DNA from: Anas platyrhynchos
Lineage: Eukaryota; Chordata; Aves; Anseriformes; Anatidae
NCBI RefSeq assembly: GCF_047663525.1
Contig: NC_092593.1
Coordinates: forward strand, 27,244,501 to 27,308,500
Direction: 5' to 3'
DNA length: 64,000 nt
The notes beneath the pieces were generated by a model. The model did not search any database, had not been told where the DNA came from, and was given only the letters and a program-made list of their open reading frames with translations. Shown here in pieces: positions 1 to 12,634 of this stretch; within the stretch, counting starts at the first letter, position 1; the number at the start of each line of letters is the position of its first letter. The translations under genes and the position numbers were made by a program.

Positions 1-805
1 GCCAACTTGACAGCATTTTTTTTCCATTTTAGCCAAAGTTCTGTCTCCTTCCATACAAAGGAATGCTGTTTGGAATAAGTTCAGAATAAAGCTTATAGAG
101 AGAACTAGAGAGTAATAGAGAACTACTGAGATTACAGAAACAAAAGGCAAAGTGAACTATAGTTGTTTTACTATGTATTTCACAATCTTCAGTACTACTG
201 TAGGAATGAATCAAGTTGCACATTTTCACCTTACATAAATTAACAGGAACCACAGAGTTACTCAGAGATCTTAGGAAACAAATGCTTAGAAAGGAAGCCA
301 GAGTTCACTGTCATGCATCTAAGGCACCCTGGATTTATATCCTTTATGGATTGAGTCATATGTCTCAAAAACTGCCCAAAACCAAACCAGGCTAGGTTAG
401 AAAAAACCCAAAGCACAGAGATGAACCTGAGCCACACCAGAATTTTAGCTACCTCCATCTACCCGAGATCCAAGACACCAGTATAGCTGCCTACACCTAT
501 TCTTCCAAAGAACTTAAGTCTTATTTTCCATTTAAAATATAAGTCCTGAAGGTTCAGTTATCCATCTTTTATATAACAGGTCTTTTGATTAAAAACACAA
601 ATCCAAAATTCAATTTGGGATTGTATGGGTATTGTATTATTAATGGGATTATATCCTGGTGAGACACACAACAGACATGACTCTCACCTAGGAGGAAATT
701 TAATTTCATGTACTGCAATCATCCATTAACAACTCACAGCTAAATTGTTGAAGTTTGTCGTGATGAATAACAATGTAGAAAATAAGCAGGTTCATAGGGA
801 GGAGA

Positions 806-866
806 GGATAACAAGTATCAGTCTGCACTAGACTGGATAACAAGTACACCAGTCTGCAGTTAGACT
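806..866. repeat. Imperfect tandem duplication, units of about 29 and 32 bp
   Basis: Two adjacent copies both begin GGATAACAAGTA and both contain CAGTCTGCA followed by TAGACT; the second has a 3-bp insertion. This is a local duplication with no coding content. Confidence 0.8.
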
Positions 867-2777
867 GTTGCTCCTAGCTACTGTGCTAGCTGTGACAGAA
901 CTGCTCTGAAACACTAAAAAAAAAAATGCAAGCAGCAAAACTGAAGAGGAGTTCTTGTCACCTGCAAAAACACACAGCAAAGCTGAGCTTCAGCACAAAA
1001 TTAAATACAGCTCCCTGAAAAATACATACTAACAGGCTGGGTGTCCATATAGCACACATGGGTGATCAAGTAAAGTTGCTGCTTTGCAGCATTACTACTC
1101 AATATCTTAACCAAAAGGCACATCTACATATGGAATTGTGGAGCCTGCTGGTTACCCTCTACAATACTGTCTAACCATTGACATTCCTTAGGATTCATGG
1201 AGATGCAAAGGCTTTAAACTGGACAGTAGCTCCTTGCAAACAAATGGAAGATGGTTCCTGAAATCTAGTGCAAAGCCAGTGCTAATCAAGTCCAAATCAA
1301 GCTCAATCAACTATGCATGCTCTTAGTGTCTGTGGTCAGTGGTTTAAGCACATATTCATTTGTATTTTTAAAAGTTGCTTTTAATAGTCAGCTACATTCG
1401 TCAGATTGTTTTTCTGCTTAGTGGATGTAAATGCCTTTTGTGAAAGGTGCCAGGTGACCTTGACTCCTCGGGTATTTAGGTTATTTATCCATAGCAATGA
1501 ATGTGAGACAGGGAGAAGCAATGCGAGCTCTGCTTACTGCTCTGCATTTGCCCTCTCCTCTGATCACTCCCCAGAGAGAAAGCGTAGTTTTGCTTCTACA
1601 GCCTACCCAGCCCTCAGCCTCTCTAATGAGAAGGGAGCTGATAAATTCCAATAAGCATGCTGCTTGTGATAAAGGTAAAGCAAATTATTAGAAGCTCTGA
1701 AAAATGCTTTGGTATTTAAGAGCTCAGTTTTCTGTATGAAGTCCATATTAACTCTTCCACTGCCTTCAGAGAAAGCAAAATTAGCATCATCTCTAATAAA
1801 TTAAGAATTGGCTCAGGGAAGTAACCACAGGAAACCAATTCAACCAATGAGGCATCTAAAAAAACCAGCATTTATTTGTCCATTCTAGTTCCTTAAGCTG
1901 CATCAAGATGCACAAAGGTTAATTTTAACTTCTTATTAATTCACAATTATTATTTTTTAAGAAGACTATGAGCACCAAATTCAGCACTTAGCATGAACTT
2001 GACAGTAGAATTTATGGGAATATAGAGACTAGAATTGCCACATTTTCTGTAAAGGCAATATAAGTAGCTACTTGTCTTTTCAAGCTTATTAATTTCAGCT
2101 ATAACCGGGGGCATATCACAGATCTTCTGCAACAATGAAAAATATATTCCAGTTTCCTGAAGATACTACTGAAATCATTTGAGGAAGAGAGGAACAATTT
2201 TTAAAATGTTTAGAAGCCTACAGCTCTGCTGTCTGTCATTCAAGAACAAAAGAACCCAGCACTGCCTTGCCATGAGAAAGCAGAGTTTGGTACAACACGG
2301 CTCAGACACTAGTGGCTGAATACTTTGCTGTAAGAACATTTTCTTGCTGTGCATCACACATCCCACAAGATGGGAAAACAGGCAAAAGGCATAGCTTGGG
2401 TCCAAAACAGAAACTGAACCCGAGTTACTTCAGTATTACAAACATAGACCGTCAGACAACATGGAATAAATTTTTGTTTTTATTGATGGACCAGAAAACA
2501 GAGACACTCTGATCCCAAGAACTACTACGTTTCCAGTAATAGCATACAAAACGCTGAAGAAACACAAACCATATAAAAAAAGCTTTTTGTTCAAAAGGTC
2601 TTTTTCTTTCTCCATGTTCAAAAATTTCCATCTTTATATTTTCCGACTATAAGAGAGAAAGAAACCTCTTTCTTTCAAAGGCTGCTGTCTTTGCTTATCA
2701 GTGTTGCTAGACTAAAACTATGTTTTGTCCTTGGAAGAAAACAGAACTTCTCTATTCTACCTCATTTAACTTCCTGA

Positions 2778-2803
2778 TTTTTTTTTTTTTTTTTTTTTTT
2801 TTT
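2778..2803. repeat. Poly(T) run of 26
   Basis: Uninterrupted homopolymer seen directly. There is no flanking LINE or pseudogene sequence, so I read it as a simple repeat, not a retroposon tail. Confidence 0.9.
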
Positions 2804-4306
2804 CTCCTGAATAGGATAAAGAAATCTTTCTTCAAATTATTCCTGAGGTAAAGCAAGGTTGAGAGTCTGCTTGCTCTCAGATGTAAGAAAGGTCTTTATG
2901 TGGTTTATTGTGGGAACAGAAAAAAAATATATATTTTTTTTAGAGCAGCCAATGTAGGGGAAAAGAACGCTCATTTAACTATCTTGGGAATGTATTTTGA
3001 CCCCATCTTAAATTGGCTGCAGAACATCCACTGACTCAACATAATAGGATATACTATTTGCAATTCCTTGACTCTATAAATTACACTATGGACAAAGAAG
3101 CTGCAGAGGCATTTTACACTCAGGGTCATCTTACATTCATCTGCATCTATTTAAAACTGGAACAGATCCATTAAAACTGATGGATATAAACATTTAATTC
3201 AGAACATTCAATGGAGGCAAGGCAAGTAGTCAACTTCTGGGAGTCTGAAAATTGAACATTCTAGAAAAAGAGAATTAATAAACCTCCAAGAAGCTTTGAG
3301 AAAATTACCTCTATTGGAAATACATTATTCCCTGCCTGTATAACGGGAATTAATATTTACTTTTGTGAAAATGCCTCGGAGTTCCTACTGTGATAAACAG
3401 TGAGGTGAGCTAGAATTCACCTACCGTTAGTCATCTACCATTCTTTTTTAAAATATCTCAAGAAACTCACATTAGCTCCTCCTACAAAACCTGCATTAAG
3501 TCTGTGCCGATACCTATATTAGAAAAGAGGATGGTTTCAAACATGCCAATCAAAACATTTTGCCACGCAGATGAGAATAACTCTGTTCTAAGTGTGTTTC
3601 ACTCCCCTCATCTGGCTGTGGTTAATACTAGAACCTACAGTTCTTTCTCTTTCCTTCATAGCTGAAGGCTGTCAAGTTGTATAGCTCCCTTCAGCGTGGG
3701 GGAATGAAGTCACGTTTCTACTTTCCACAGCATTTCTAGCATATACCTTTCCAAAATTACTGTATATTTCACAGTAATTTGGTAATGAACAACCATACTT
3801 GAAAATGCTGTCAGTTCTCACGGGCTGATCTGACTATATCAATCAGGGAATTTGATACTGTGTCATTTTTGAAAATAAATATAAAACAAAAATAAAATAG
3901 AATTAAGAAATTAAAATGTAGGGACCATTAACACAGTCCCTTGGCATTAAGGGACTATTATTTCTGAAGCTAAAAATAATTCCATGCACAAGGTGAAGGT
4001 GAAAGAATATCCTGCAATTCATGATCAGTCACCAGTGGAGGCCCCCAACCTACTTCCTGACCTAGTCCTGTTCTTTGTGTCACATTTCTAAAAACAAAGG
4101 CTCAGTTATTTCTGAGGGATGAACTGGCTGAACAACTATTAGCAGAACGCAGAAATAACTGTGCATGCAATTCTAAACTATTTAGCATTTTACGATGAAC
4201 AATGCATTCTCTGAAAAAAAAAAAATTCTTTCAGGTTACAAACGGGAAAGCGATCTGGAGGTGAGAATTTCCCCTTTACTTTAACTCCAGTTAATTTTAT
4301 TTGGCT

Positions 4307-4320
4307 CCACAAGGGGGCTG
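4307..4320 (+). promoter_or_regulatory. CTCF-like motif, forward orientation
   Basis: CCACAAGGGGGCTG matches the vertebrate CTCF core (CCASYAGRKGGCRS) at 12 of 14 positions. It lies about 3.1 kb upstream of the ZDBF2 CpG island. Motif match only; occupancy is unknown. Confidence 0.35.
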
Positions 4321-4377
4321 CCTGGAGACCAAGACAGCATTTTCCCCGTGTTCTCCTAGGTAGCGTGGTTATTTGGG

Positions 4378-4401
4378 TCCAGTAAAAAAAAATTTACTGG
4401 A
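4378..4401. repeat. Short inverted repeat, 9-bp arms
   Basis: TCCAGTAAA and TTTACTGGA are perfect reverse complements separated by six A residues. Probably incidental in AT-rich DNA. Confidence 0.6.
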
Positions 4402-7400
4402 GTTATGCAGTAAGGAGTAATGCATACTAACCTCTCAACTGCTGCTTTAATTTCTTAGCAGAAATTCTCTTCTGAATTCCTGTTTTAGGACAGTGTCCTA
4501 TAAACATGTTAAGCTAAGCTATTGGAAGTGTTTAAAACAATTGAGCAGTGTTAGGGTATGATTTTGAAAAGTAAATTAAAAAAATAATAATTAAGAACAT
4601 TAGCAGACCATTATGCAGAAATTTTCTGAAAATGCTGAATTCTAATAAATTCTATAGCCTCACTGTTTAGTGACACATTTTGAGCTGTCTCATCAGCTGT
4701 TCCTTCTGGATGATTTGCCAGCAAACAAGCAGCAACAGCAGCTGTAACAGCAATAATAGGCTCTGGAATGAGCACAAATACCAGACAATGTTGCTCAGCG
4801 TTATTATAATCAAGATCTCTGTAATCTCTAAAGTACATATGTACAAAAATACGTTATTCAGAGCAATTTTAGTGCAAGAAATGAGGAGTTAATCTAATAC
4901 CCCATATATTTGGGAAGTTCTTCTCACTAACTCTGATAAAGTTGTTAGTTTAAAATTTAGGGAACTTTTGCTTTCTACACTTAAGAGGAATTACTCCTTT
5001 CTACATAATTCCAGTGATTACAAAAGAGATAAAATACCACAGAATATCAGATCACTCCTCTGTTTAGCCTGATATCTGATATTGAGCAGTAGCCAGCAGC
5101 AGGTTCTTTAAAGATATCAAAATTTCTTGAATTTTTCACTTCTTAGTAATTAAAGGTTGCAATATTATGCCATGTATTATGGAACACTCCTTCCACTACG
5201 GAGTTGAAGAGATCCCCCTTTCCCAAGCCTACTCAGAATTGAAGTGCCCTACAATCTATACATGTTATTTATTGGACTATCTTAAAATTTGCCATACTTT
5301 TTACAGTCCGGGCTAGGTCTAGCAATGCACAACTGTGGACATTTGGCAGAAATACTCTCTGCATTCTTCAAAGCCCAGCCCTCAAATGCTGTTGAGTCAT
5401 TCAACCTTTTGCTCAGATCCTCTGAACAATTTTACCAAAACAACAATTCAAGAATAAATTAGGCTTTTAAAATCACAATGGAAAGCAGATATACAACAAT
5501 CTAAAAATCTAGGCAAGTTTCCTTCCTGATAGTTTTATCAACCTTGATTTTCATTTGTTATATTCTCCCTTTACTAGCTGAAGCATGCTGCTGGAAGAAA
5601 TTTGAGACGCTAATTTTTAGGAAAATATCTATTGATTGTCAGAAGCTACTTTTTTCTTAATTTATTTTTTTTTCCAGAGGTATAACCTTGACATGCATTT
5701 GGCTAACAGGAGCAGAAAAGCATATCAAATCATAAAGCATATCAAAAAGCAAAAGTAAACAGCAAAGCACTGAAAGCTATGTGGGACAGTTTATGCAAAC
5801 TTGATAGATGATACCAGGAAAGGGAAAAAAGTGGGATGCTTGGATCAAAAAAGAGTAATTTTTAAAAGGCAAAAGGAAGTTTCTCAGCCTTGCTTTAATG
5901 TTCAAGCACATGTGTGAGGAGGAGGTTAGCTGTTCCTATAGAGAAGAGAAGAACAAAGGGATCTTTCTTAATACCTTACCTGAGCTCAAATCAAATTGCA
6001 ACCTCAAGTCGATAAATACAAAAAGAGTTGGAAGGCAAGAAATGGCAGAATTTAGGCTTGTGATGTCCGGTATCTTTGATCAATAGTCCAAAAGATAGAA
6101 TATTCCAGTCTAACCTTGCAAAAAATACACAGGAACATTCCAAGGGCAAGATACACGGCACTGTGGGACAGACTCTTCAACCTTCTCTTTGTCAGAACTT
6201 GAGCTACACTGAAACCTCTGACAGGTAACTGAGCTTACTTTGTTTCAACAAGTTATGAAGGGATGGTTGGTGATCCACATTAACTCACAAAGCTTGCTGC
6301 AAACCCATCACAAAGGTAATCTATTTTAGCCTGAGATAACTTGTTTCAAAGCGTCTTAGCCACAGCAGGAGTACACACCTTCAAACACCTCAACTCTGCA
6401 GACAAGAAGTAATTTGGGCATGTGCCTGAGCTTTCACATACGCAAATCTTCTCCACAGAAATACTGCATCTGCAAGATTTTATGACTGCTTTTTACAAAT
6501 CTCCACTCCTACACACAGGATTTCTAGCCTTTCACTTGTCCATCACTGAAATCAAAAATTATTTCCATGTTACTGAAGTGACTGATTCCCCCCACATATG
6601 CTTGTATCACAGTCTTATGTCTTTTAAGATGCCTCAGCTAATCCACCATCTTATTCATTTATGTCCAACAAAATAAATGTAACTAGAATGAGTAAATAAT
6701 GATTAACAGATCCTGTCAGCCTTAAGAGGCATAAACACTATGCTATACGTACCTCAATGTTGTATCCCCCACCTTTTTAATCAGTTTGAGCTTTGCCAAG
6801 TTCTGTGTTAAACCAGGCAACAAAATATCACCAGGCAACTTAAATTCTGCCCTAGCTTCTTTGTTGGCAATGAAAATATCTCTATATCCATTCACATATC
6901 AAAATAATTCAACGGCAGTTAAGGCAGTTTCCCTGCTAAAGAAAAGCCTTCTCCTGCTGTTCTCCCATTTGTGACTTTTTGTGTTCAATTACTCGTTCAG
7001 CGTGGGTGGACACTTCTAAGCTATGGTTTCATAATCACACAACAGCAGCCCCTTTTTACAGCAACCTCTGTTTAAATCTTCCTTATTATGCTGAACTCAA
7101 CTTCTTTTTTCTCCCCATTGCACAATCCAAGCCTGCATCTGCACCTGTCTTCACACATAAGTGGCGATAATCTTTGCATCTGCCCAGATTGCTTAAAAAA
7201 AAAATCCTGCTTCTTCAGCATAATACGAGAGAAACGTGCAATAGCTGCTTTCCCACAGGAGATTAGATAAACACTTAATACCTACAACTGAAAACAAAAG
7301 ATAACGTGAGCTGTGGTCGCATTTAGATTCCCATTCCTGAGGGAAACAAAACCTTTTCCTTTTGTACGGAAAGCGATCTGGCATTAGGTCAATCCAAAAG

Positions 7401-7539
7401 CCAAACCAAGACTTTTTGCTCTGTGCTAGGAGCCAGCTACCGTGCGACCGCTGCTCCCCGCCATGAAGCCCGCCGGGGCTGAGGGGCAGGCGGGGACGCG
7501 AGCGGGCGGAGCGAGGCGCTGAGGGGACGGCGCTGAGGG

Positions 7540-7632
7540 GAAGGCACCGCCCGCCGCCCCGGAGCAGGAAGCGGGGGATGGCGGCCCCTGACCCCGGCGC
7601 GGCACGGAAGAGCTTGCGGGGAAGGGACGGAG
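7540..7632 (+). other. ZDBF2: Probable ZDBF2 exon 1 (5' UTR); 5' end approximate
   Basis: A near-consensus splice donor (GGAG|GTGAGG) falls after 7632 inside the CpG island, which fits a first exon. The 5' end is not determined by sequence. Two ATGs in the island give short upstream frames: one at 7463 (about 20 codons) and one at 7578. If this exon is joined directly to 11532, the 7578 frame stops two codons into that exon. I infer that this exon is non-coding for the main protein. Confidence 0.4.
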
Positions 7633-7702
7633 GTGAGGCGGTGCCGGGGGGCGAGCCGGGCGGCGGGCGGGCAGGGGAGGGGCCGTTGGGGCCAGCCCGG
7701 GC

Positions 7703-7732
7703 GGGCGTTAACGGGCGTTAACGGGCGTTAAC
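7703..7732. repeat. Three tandem copies of GGGCGTTAAC in the ZDBF2 CpG island
   Basis: Perfect 10-bp unit repeated three times, followed by a partial fourth (GGGCG). Each junction makes TAACGG, which fits the MYB recognition core YAACNG. The 10-bp period puts the motifs on one face of the helix. It is located about 70 bp downstream of the candidate exon 1 donor. Binding is inferred, not shown. Confidence 0.75.
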
Positions 7733-9009
7733 GGGCGGCGGTTGCGGCGCCCCCTCAGCCCCCCGCGCGGGGCGGGCGGAGCGCTGCGAAGGCGGCGGGG
7801 CCCGGCCCGCCTCGGCTCGCTGCCGGCCCCGGCGCTGCCCGCCGGCCCCGGGGGGGGGACGGGGCGCGGAGCCTGAGGCGGCCCCGCAGGGAGCGGCCGC
7901 CCCCGGGGCGCTTCCCCCGCGCTGCCTCAGCGAGCTCGGGTAGCGGAGGCGCTGGGGAGGAGCGGTTCGGGCCGGCCCCGCTGCTCCTTCGGAACTTGTC
8001 GGCACGAGGCTTGCTCTGAGGCCGCCGATGCGCTGTCCAGATGCGCTGCTGGCTCTTCTTTGTGTACGTTTCGTGCCTTTTGTTGGTGTTCAGATGCAAG
8101 GGGCATAAACTAAACTTATGGCTAGAAGGATCTATGAAATCAAATGCTGCTGCGTGGAGCCAGTTGCTCTTACATTCACAGTTTACATTTTTTTACCAGT
8201 GTTAAAGTGTTTAAATGAAAAATTATACAAATTATTTTTTAATCCATCAGTTTAAGATATTTACATTCGGAATACTCTTAGCAAAGCCTGCAAATCTGAA
8301 AAATCCTTTGTGCATTTATAGATGTAGTGTCTGCTTTGATAAAGTAAGGATTGCAGTCAGGCTTGCCAGATTTTATTAGTATAAATAAGGCATCTACATA
8401 GGATGCGTCCTGTACGTTACTAGGCCATGATTTGAGCTTGCCCTCAGATGCCAGGTAGGATCTGTGTCCCTTCAGATTTTCAGCTTGTTCTGCTCATCAG
8501 GGTTCTCACAAAACACAGAGATGAGGAGAATGTTTTTTTGTCTCTTGTCAGCTTTGCAGAGAAATATGTCTGACAGACTTTCCTCAGATGTTCACCTCTC
8601 CTTTACTTAGTGGTAGCACAGGCTTTCACAAGTTTCCCCTAGCATGACCCCCTCCACAGTGAGAAAATCTGGTCCATCCAATCTCCTTGAACTGCAGAAA
8701 GTTGCCAAGGAGATGCAGACTGGAATAACTCAGCTATTTTAGTAGTCCTGCACAGTCTGGAGTTACTGCACTTTAAATGTGAGTTTGCATGACTCGACTT
8801 AGGGGTTGTTGCTTGCAGATGAATAATCTCTCAGTAGAGCACCACCACCACGTAAATTATTCCTTGAAATAAGAAAGTAATGAACCACTGTAGTAGTTTT
8901 TCTCCAACATACAGTAGTTGCCGCTTTCTGGCATCTTCTGAGATGAAATCAAGCGTTTTTATGTTGAGGTGTTGTAATCCAGTTTTGGGGCAGTGGATAA
9001 ATGTTTGCG

Positions 9010-9023
9010 GTGCCCTCTGCTGA
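9010..9023 (-). promoter_or_regulatory. CTCF-like motif, reverse orientation
   Basis: On the minus strand this reads TCAGCAGAGGGCAC, matching the CTCF core consensus at 13 of 14 positions. It lies about 1 kb past the ZDBF2 CpG island and faces the forward-oriented motif at 4307. Motif evidence only. Confidence 0.45.
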
Positions 9024-10820
9024 CTGAAACGAGCGAGCACTTCCCTGTTTCTCATCGGTTGGAGTGAGTGGGATAGCCTCCTCTGTGGCCACTGCACTCT
9101 TGCTACATTACATAGTTGCAGCTATATCTTAAGAGTATGTGTATAGTAAAACCTTAGATTTGCAGTCAATTGACTTATTTACAAACAGAAAGAACAAGTT
9201 ATTTTCCATAGTGCATTATTCACAAAAGATAGTGTTGTGGGCTTTTTCTTCACATCTTTCTGGGTCCCAGCTGTGCATAGGGCACTGAACAGGGTGCCTT
9301 AGACCTGTTGATATGTCAAGAAAGCCTTTCTCGGTTGACAGATGAGCTTGTTTTGCCTGCTTGCAGGATCAGATTGATTATCAGTAAGTAGTTTTTCATG
9401 GGTCAGGTTTTCAAGGCCACGGGATTTTTTTATATTCTCCTCAACTCTTGGATATTGCTTGCTTCCAAGTGTTTTCCTGTCGTGATTTTCATATTGTTCT
9501 TGGAGCTGTGGGCACTACATGTTCTTGCTGTCTGACAGTGATATGCATCAACTTTACTGAAAGCCCTGATGCTCTTGTCAATTTATTACTTTCAGGTACA
9601 AAATGGCAAAGCTAAAGTGTTCCATCTTCTTGTGTATAGTTAATGTATGTACCCTGTGCTGGAGTAATTGCCTTTTATTAAAAACAAACAAAACCAGAAA
9701 AACAAATGCAAATCAATGTCAAAGATCAAAAGCACAATAACAGTTGTACATATAGTCGTATTTGACTCCTGCTCTGAACTCTGATGTGGAAGAGACAATT
9801 TCCTGACCACATGCAAGAACACAGGCTTCTTGTTGCTCTTAATTAAGGATCCTAATGTTGGTGGTGTAAATGTTCCTTATATGCAAACTTGGTGGTGGCA
9901 ATAATGTAGTCAGAGCAAGGTTTCTAAGAACAATTATTATTTTTTTTTAATTACATTAATTAGTACAATATACTACAGGAATAGTATGGGGGGGTGTCTT
10001 GGAATTGACATTTTAAGGTATTCCTTTTTAACCATAACTGCTCTAGCAGCCCTCCTATTTTACATGTATAATGTACAGTGTGTAGTGAGGAAAGAGCCAA
10101 ACAATTAAAAACAACAAAAACATAGTTGTAAAAAGTAAAAGTCACTGATTTGAAGCTCTAGGTTTGTCATTTCACAATCACATAAATGGTAAGCCAAGAG
10201 CAGGTCTAGGAATTACTAAGTCCTGAGTTTTAAGACAGGATGTGGTACTTTCACTGTGATGCTAGTAACAGGGATTGTGGAAATTACTGTGGCCTTTCCC
10301 AGTCTGTAACATGGAAATTATGATACTTCACTGAGTATGTAATAATTAATTCATAAAATGCTTTGAATGTCTAGGATACTGTAAGAGTTCAAGTTAGTGT
10401 TTTGCTGCAATATCTAATGGATTTACATAACCTAAATGAAAGAAAACTTTTTTCTGAGTAGGTTCATGAAAGATGCTCAAAATATGTTTGTTTCAATTTG
10501 GTTAATATTGATGAATTTATTTTCTGTTACTGTAGAAACATACTTAATTTCATGAACAATAGCATCAACAAAATTTAATATGTAGGGTCTATGAGGAGAA
10601 AAGAAGGAACAGAGTTATTCCAGAAGGAACAGTTAATGTTTAGGGAGGAAATGCTGTCAGAACTACTTCCATAATAAAAAAAGAAAGATATACTGCAGAC
10701 TTCAGAAAGATGTTCATTAATTTTGCTGTTTGCAAAGTGGTACAGAAAAATTTACATGTCCAAGGGCATGGAAAACATACCTTACTAACTCTATTTTAAA
10801 AGTCTCTTTATTGTTGACAG

Positions 10821-10932
10821 ATGGGATGAGAAGAGATAAGTGTCCTGCACTGCAAATGGCCTCCCGTTTGGCATTTACTGGGTGCTAGCCCAGAATCATC
10901 TTTGGTGGAGGAAGAAGGTTGATGACACTAAG
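10821..10932 (+). other. ZDBF2: Possible alternative 5' exon of ZDBF2
   Basis: Bounded by a reasonable acceptor (TTATTGTTGACAG) and donor (AAG|GTTTGT), 112 nt. Read in the frame that would join the ATG at 11532, it is open after a TAA near its start but has no ATG in that frame. It would therefore be untranslated, and it carries out-of-frame ATGs. Splice-site resemblance is the only support. Confidence 0.2.
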
Positions 10933-11531
10933 GTTTGTTCAAGAAGGCTGACTTTTTTTATTTTTTTATTTATTCTGTAACGTAAAAGGACTGTGTGAAT
11001 CTTGGAAGCTTTTTGTGTTTGGGAACCCTGACGTATGTTGCTGCAGTCAGGTTTTAATTAAAAATTGTGGGGCTCAATGTTGGTTTGCAGGTATTCTGAA
11101 CAGTAAGGATTACTTTTCCGGCCTTGATGATTATTTTGTTTGGTCTAGATCTTGTATGTTTTTTATTAGTATACCTCTTCCATCTTTAATGTAAGGACAA
11201 TAAATTAAGCAATTAAATGAATTTAATAATAATACTGCTTAATAACCTAACACAGTCTAAGCCGTATTCATAAATATAGTATTTGATTTAATTAATTAGA
11301 TCATAAATTGTCCCATTCTCCTGTCAAAGCTAGCATGAATACTTAAATATAGTGTTTGGGTAACCTAGTAAAGCAGAAATTGTTTTTTACAGTGTAGATT
11401 AAACTAAGTCAAGGTCTATAGTTGAAACAATATAGTGCATATGAATAGCTTGGAGCTTGGACTGAAGGATGAGCTTGAGGATGGGTGTGGTTTTTTTTTT
11501 TTTTATTCTCAGTTTCATTTTTGATTTACAG

Positions 11532-11583
11532 ATGTTTGACAGAATCAAACGATCTGATGAAGCTTCTGCTTCTTCAGCACAAG
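11532..11583 (+). CDS. ZDBF2: Candidate N-terminal coding exon of ZDBF2 (extension, part 1)
   Basis: This 52-nt exon is flanked by a pyrimidine-rich acceptor (ending TTTACAG) and a near-consensus donor (CAAG|GTGAGG). It begins with ATG as its first three bases and reads MFDRIKRSDEASASSAQ, leaving one base over. Joined to 12075-12126 and then to 12635, the frame stays open and enters the recognised MQNRQGYC start of the zinc finger, adding 50 residues in total. Mammalian ZDBF2 is, to my knowledge, annotated from the equivalent of the MQNR methionine, so this may instead be 5' UTR that happens to be open. Splice sites are good; coding status is uncertain. Confidence 0.5.
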
Positions 11584-12074
11584 GTGAGGAGATTAAAGTA
11601 CATATTTTTTGTTGCAGTTATTTATTAACATAATAATAGTAGACGCATTAGTTTACCTGAAATTCAGTTGTGTAATTCAGTTTTCAAAATTTCAATATGG
11701 AGCTTAGATGGAAAAAGTGACTTCTAAATTATCTACAGGTTTCCATGCAGACAGAATTTTCGTGTCTTTTAATAAGCTGTTTAAGACACTGTGCATTTTG
11801 TTTCAGTGCTCGTGGATATATGAGTCTATCAGTACACATTGCCTAATCTTGATCCCAGACATATCAAAAATATACCCATTTACCTCAGCCATGAAGGCAT
11901 AAAGTTTATTTTATGAACCTCACAGAGCATCCGTGAGGATGAAAGGGTCTCTCTAAATGTTTTTTTTGAATTTCTAAACTTCTTAACTTCCTTTAAAATG
12001 ATAGTTTTGACAAGTAAAAATTAAAGGAGTTAACCGACTTCCTCCTCTTTGTTTTCCTGTGTTTTTTACTACAG

Positions 12075-12126
12075 GAATGGAAAGACAGGGTGTTGAAGGT
12101 TCGCTACAACAGGACAGCAATAGCAG
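12075..12126 (+). CDS. ZDBF2: Candidate N-terminal coding exon of ZDBF2 (extension, part 2)
   Basis: A second 52-nt exon between acceptor TTTTTACTACAG and donor GCAG|GTGAGT. In frame with the previous exon it encodes GMERQGVEGSLQQDSNS plus a split serine codon completed by the next exon. Neither 52-nt exon is a multiple of three. Skipping only one would break the frame into the zinc finger, whereas using both, or neither with initiation at 12681, preserves it. The residues are polar and low in complexity, with no recognised domain. Confidence 0.5.
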
Positions 12127-12634
12127 GTGAGTTAGGTGATAATCTAACTGGCATCCAGTTTACTGCTAGCACAAAGTAAAACAGGAATTACCCATTTTTC
12201 AATCTTAACTGTCATCTTGTGTAATGGATGACAGTGATGTGATAGAGATCAAATATATCATGGAGGTCTTTTGTCTTGTATCCACACTTCTTAAAACTAG
12301 GGGTAAGGGGCACTGTGACTTTTTCTGGAGAGACAATTCTCTTCAGACTACAGTCAACTCAAATTAGAATTTGTGTTAGCTGTGCCTTCAGCCGGTTATC
12401 CTTTGTTCTGCATTTAAGAAGAAGTTTTCTTTAGTTAAATTTGCTTGGGAATAGCCTAAAATACGTATTCTTATTTGGTATTATAATTCTGAAACAGAAA
12501 TGTTTATCTTGCAAGTTTGTTGCAGCTCTGTAGTAAGATAGATATTCAGGATTTCTATGTTAAGAACTTGAATTAACAAACCAATGTTGTTTTTTGTACT
12601 GAAATGTCTTGGTAATATTACCTGCTTCTTTCAG

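Larger units (their letters stand above)
1..7430. other. Intergenic region upstream of ZDBF2, no supportable gene
   Basis: AT-rich sequence with no long ORF, no coding-like exon flanked by good splice sites and no repeat family I can name. All open frames are under 90 codons and read like chance translations. In mammals the neighbour on this side of ZDBF2 is GPR1/CMKLR2, but its single long coding exon is not present here, so it must lie further left if the order holds. Local structure noted separately: a tandem duplication near 0.8 kb, a 26-T run at 2.78 kb, a CTCF-like motif at 4.3 kb and a short inverted repeat at 4.38 kb. Confidence 0.6.
7440..8030 (+). promoter_or_regulatory. ZDBF2: CpG island, probable ZDBF2 promoter
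   Basis: Sharp switch from AT-rich flanks to very GC- and CpG-rich sequence, with GC-box-like CCGCCC motifs near 7.55 kb and no clear TATA box. It is the only CpG island upstream of the ZDBF2 coding exons, so it is the likely transcription start region. It contains three head-to-tail copies of GGGCGTTAAC just after the probable exon 1 donor. Antisense open frames here (7718-8099) are GC-rich chance frames. Divergent transcription from the island is possible but nothing in the sequence proves it. Confidence 0.8.
7633..11531 (+). other. ZDBF2: ZDBF2 intron 1 (if exon 1 joins the 11532 exon)
   Basis: GT at 7633 and AG at 11530-11531. Mostly AT-rich unique sequence after the CpG island. It holds a reverse-strand CTCF-like motif at 9010-9023 and a possible extra untranslated exon at 10821-10932. 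No other gene is seen. Confidence 0.45.

Noticed and set aside
4611..4838. Minus-strand 75-codon ORF with a protein-like stretch (IAVTAAVAACLLANHPEG)
   Set aside because: No family match and no good flanking splice sites; the alanine run comes from a local AGC/TGC repeat.
7718..8099. 95- and 114-codon minus-strand ORFs in the first CpG island
   Set aside because: GC-rich DNA lacks stop codons; Pro/Arg/Ala/Gly-rich translation, no splice or homology support.
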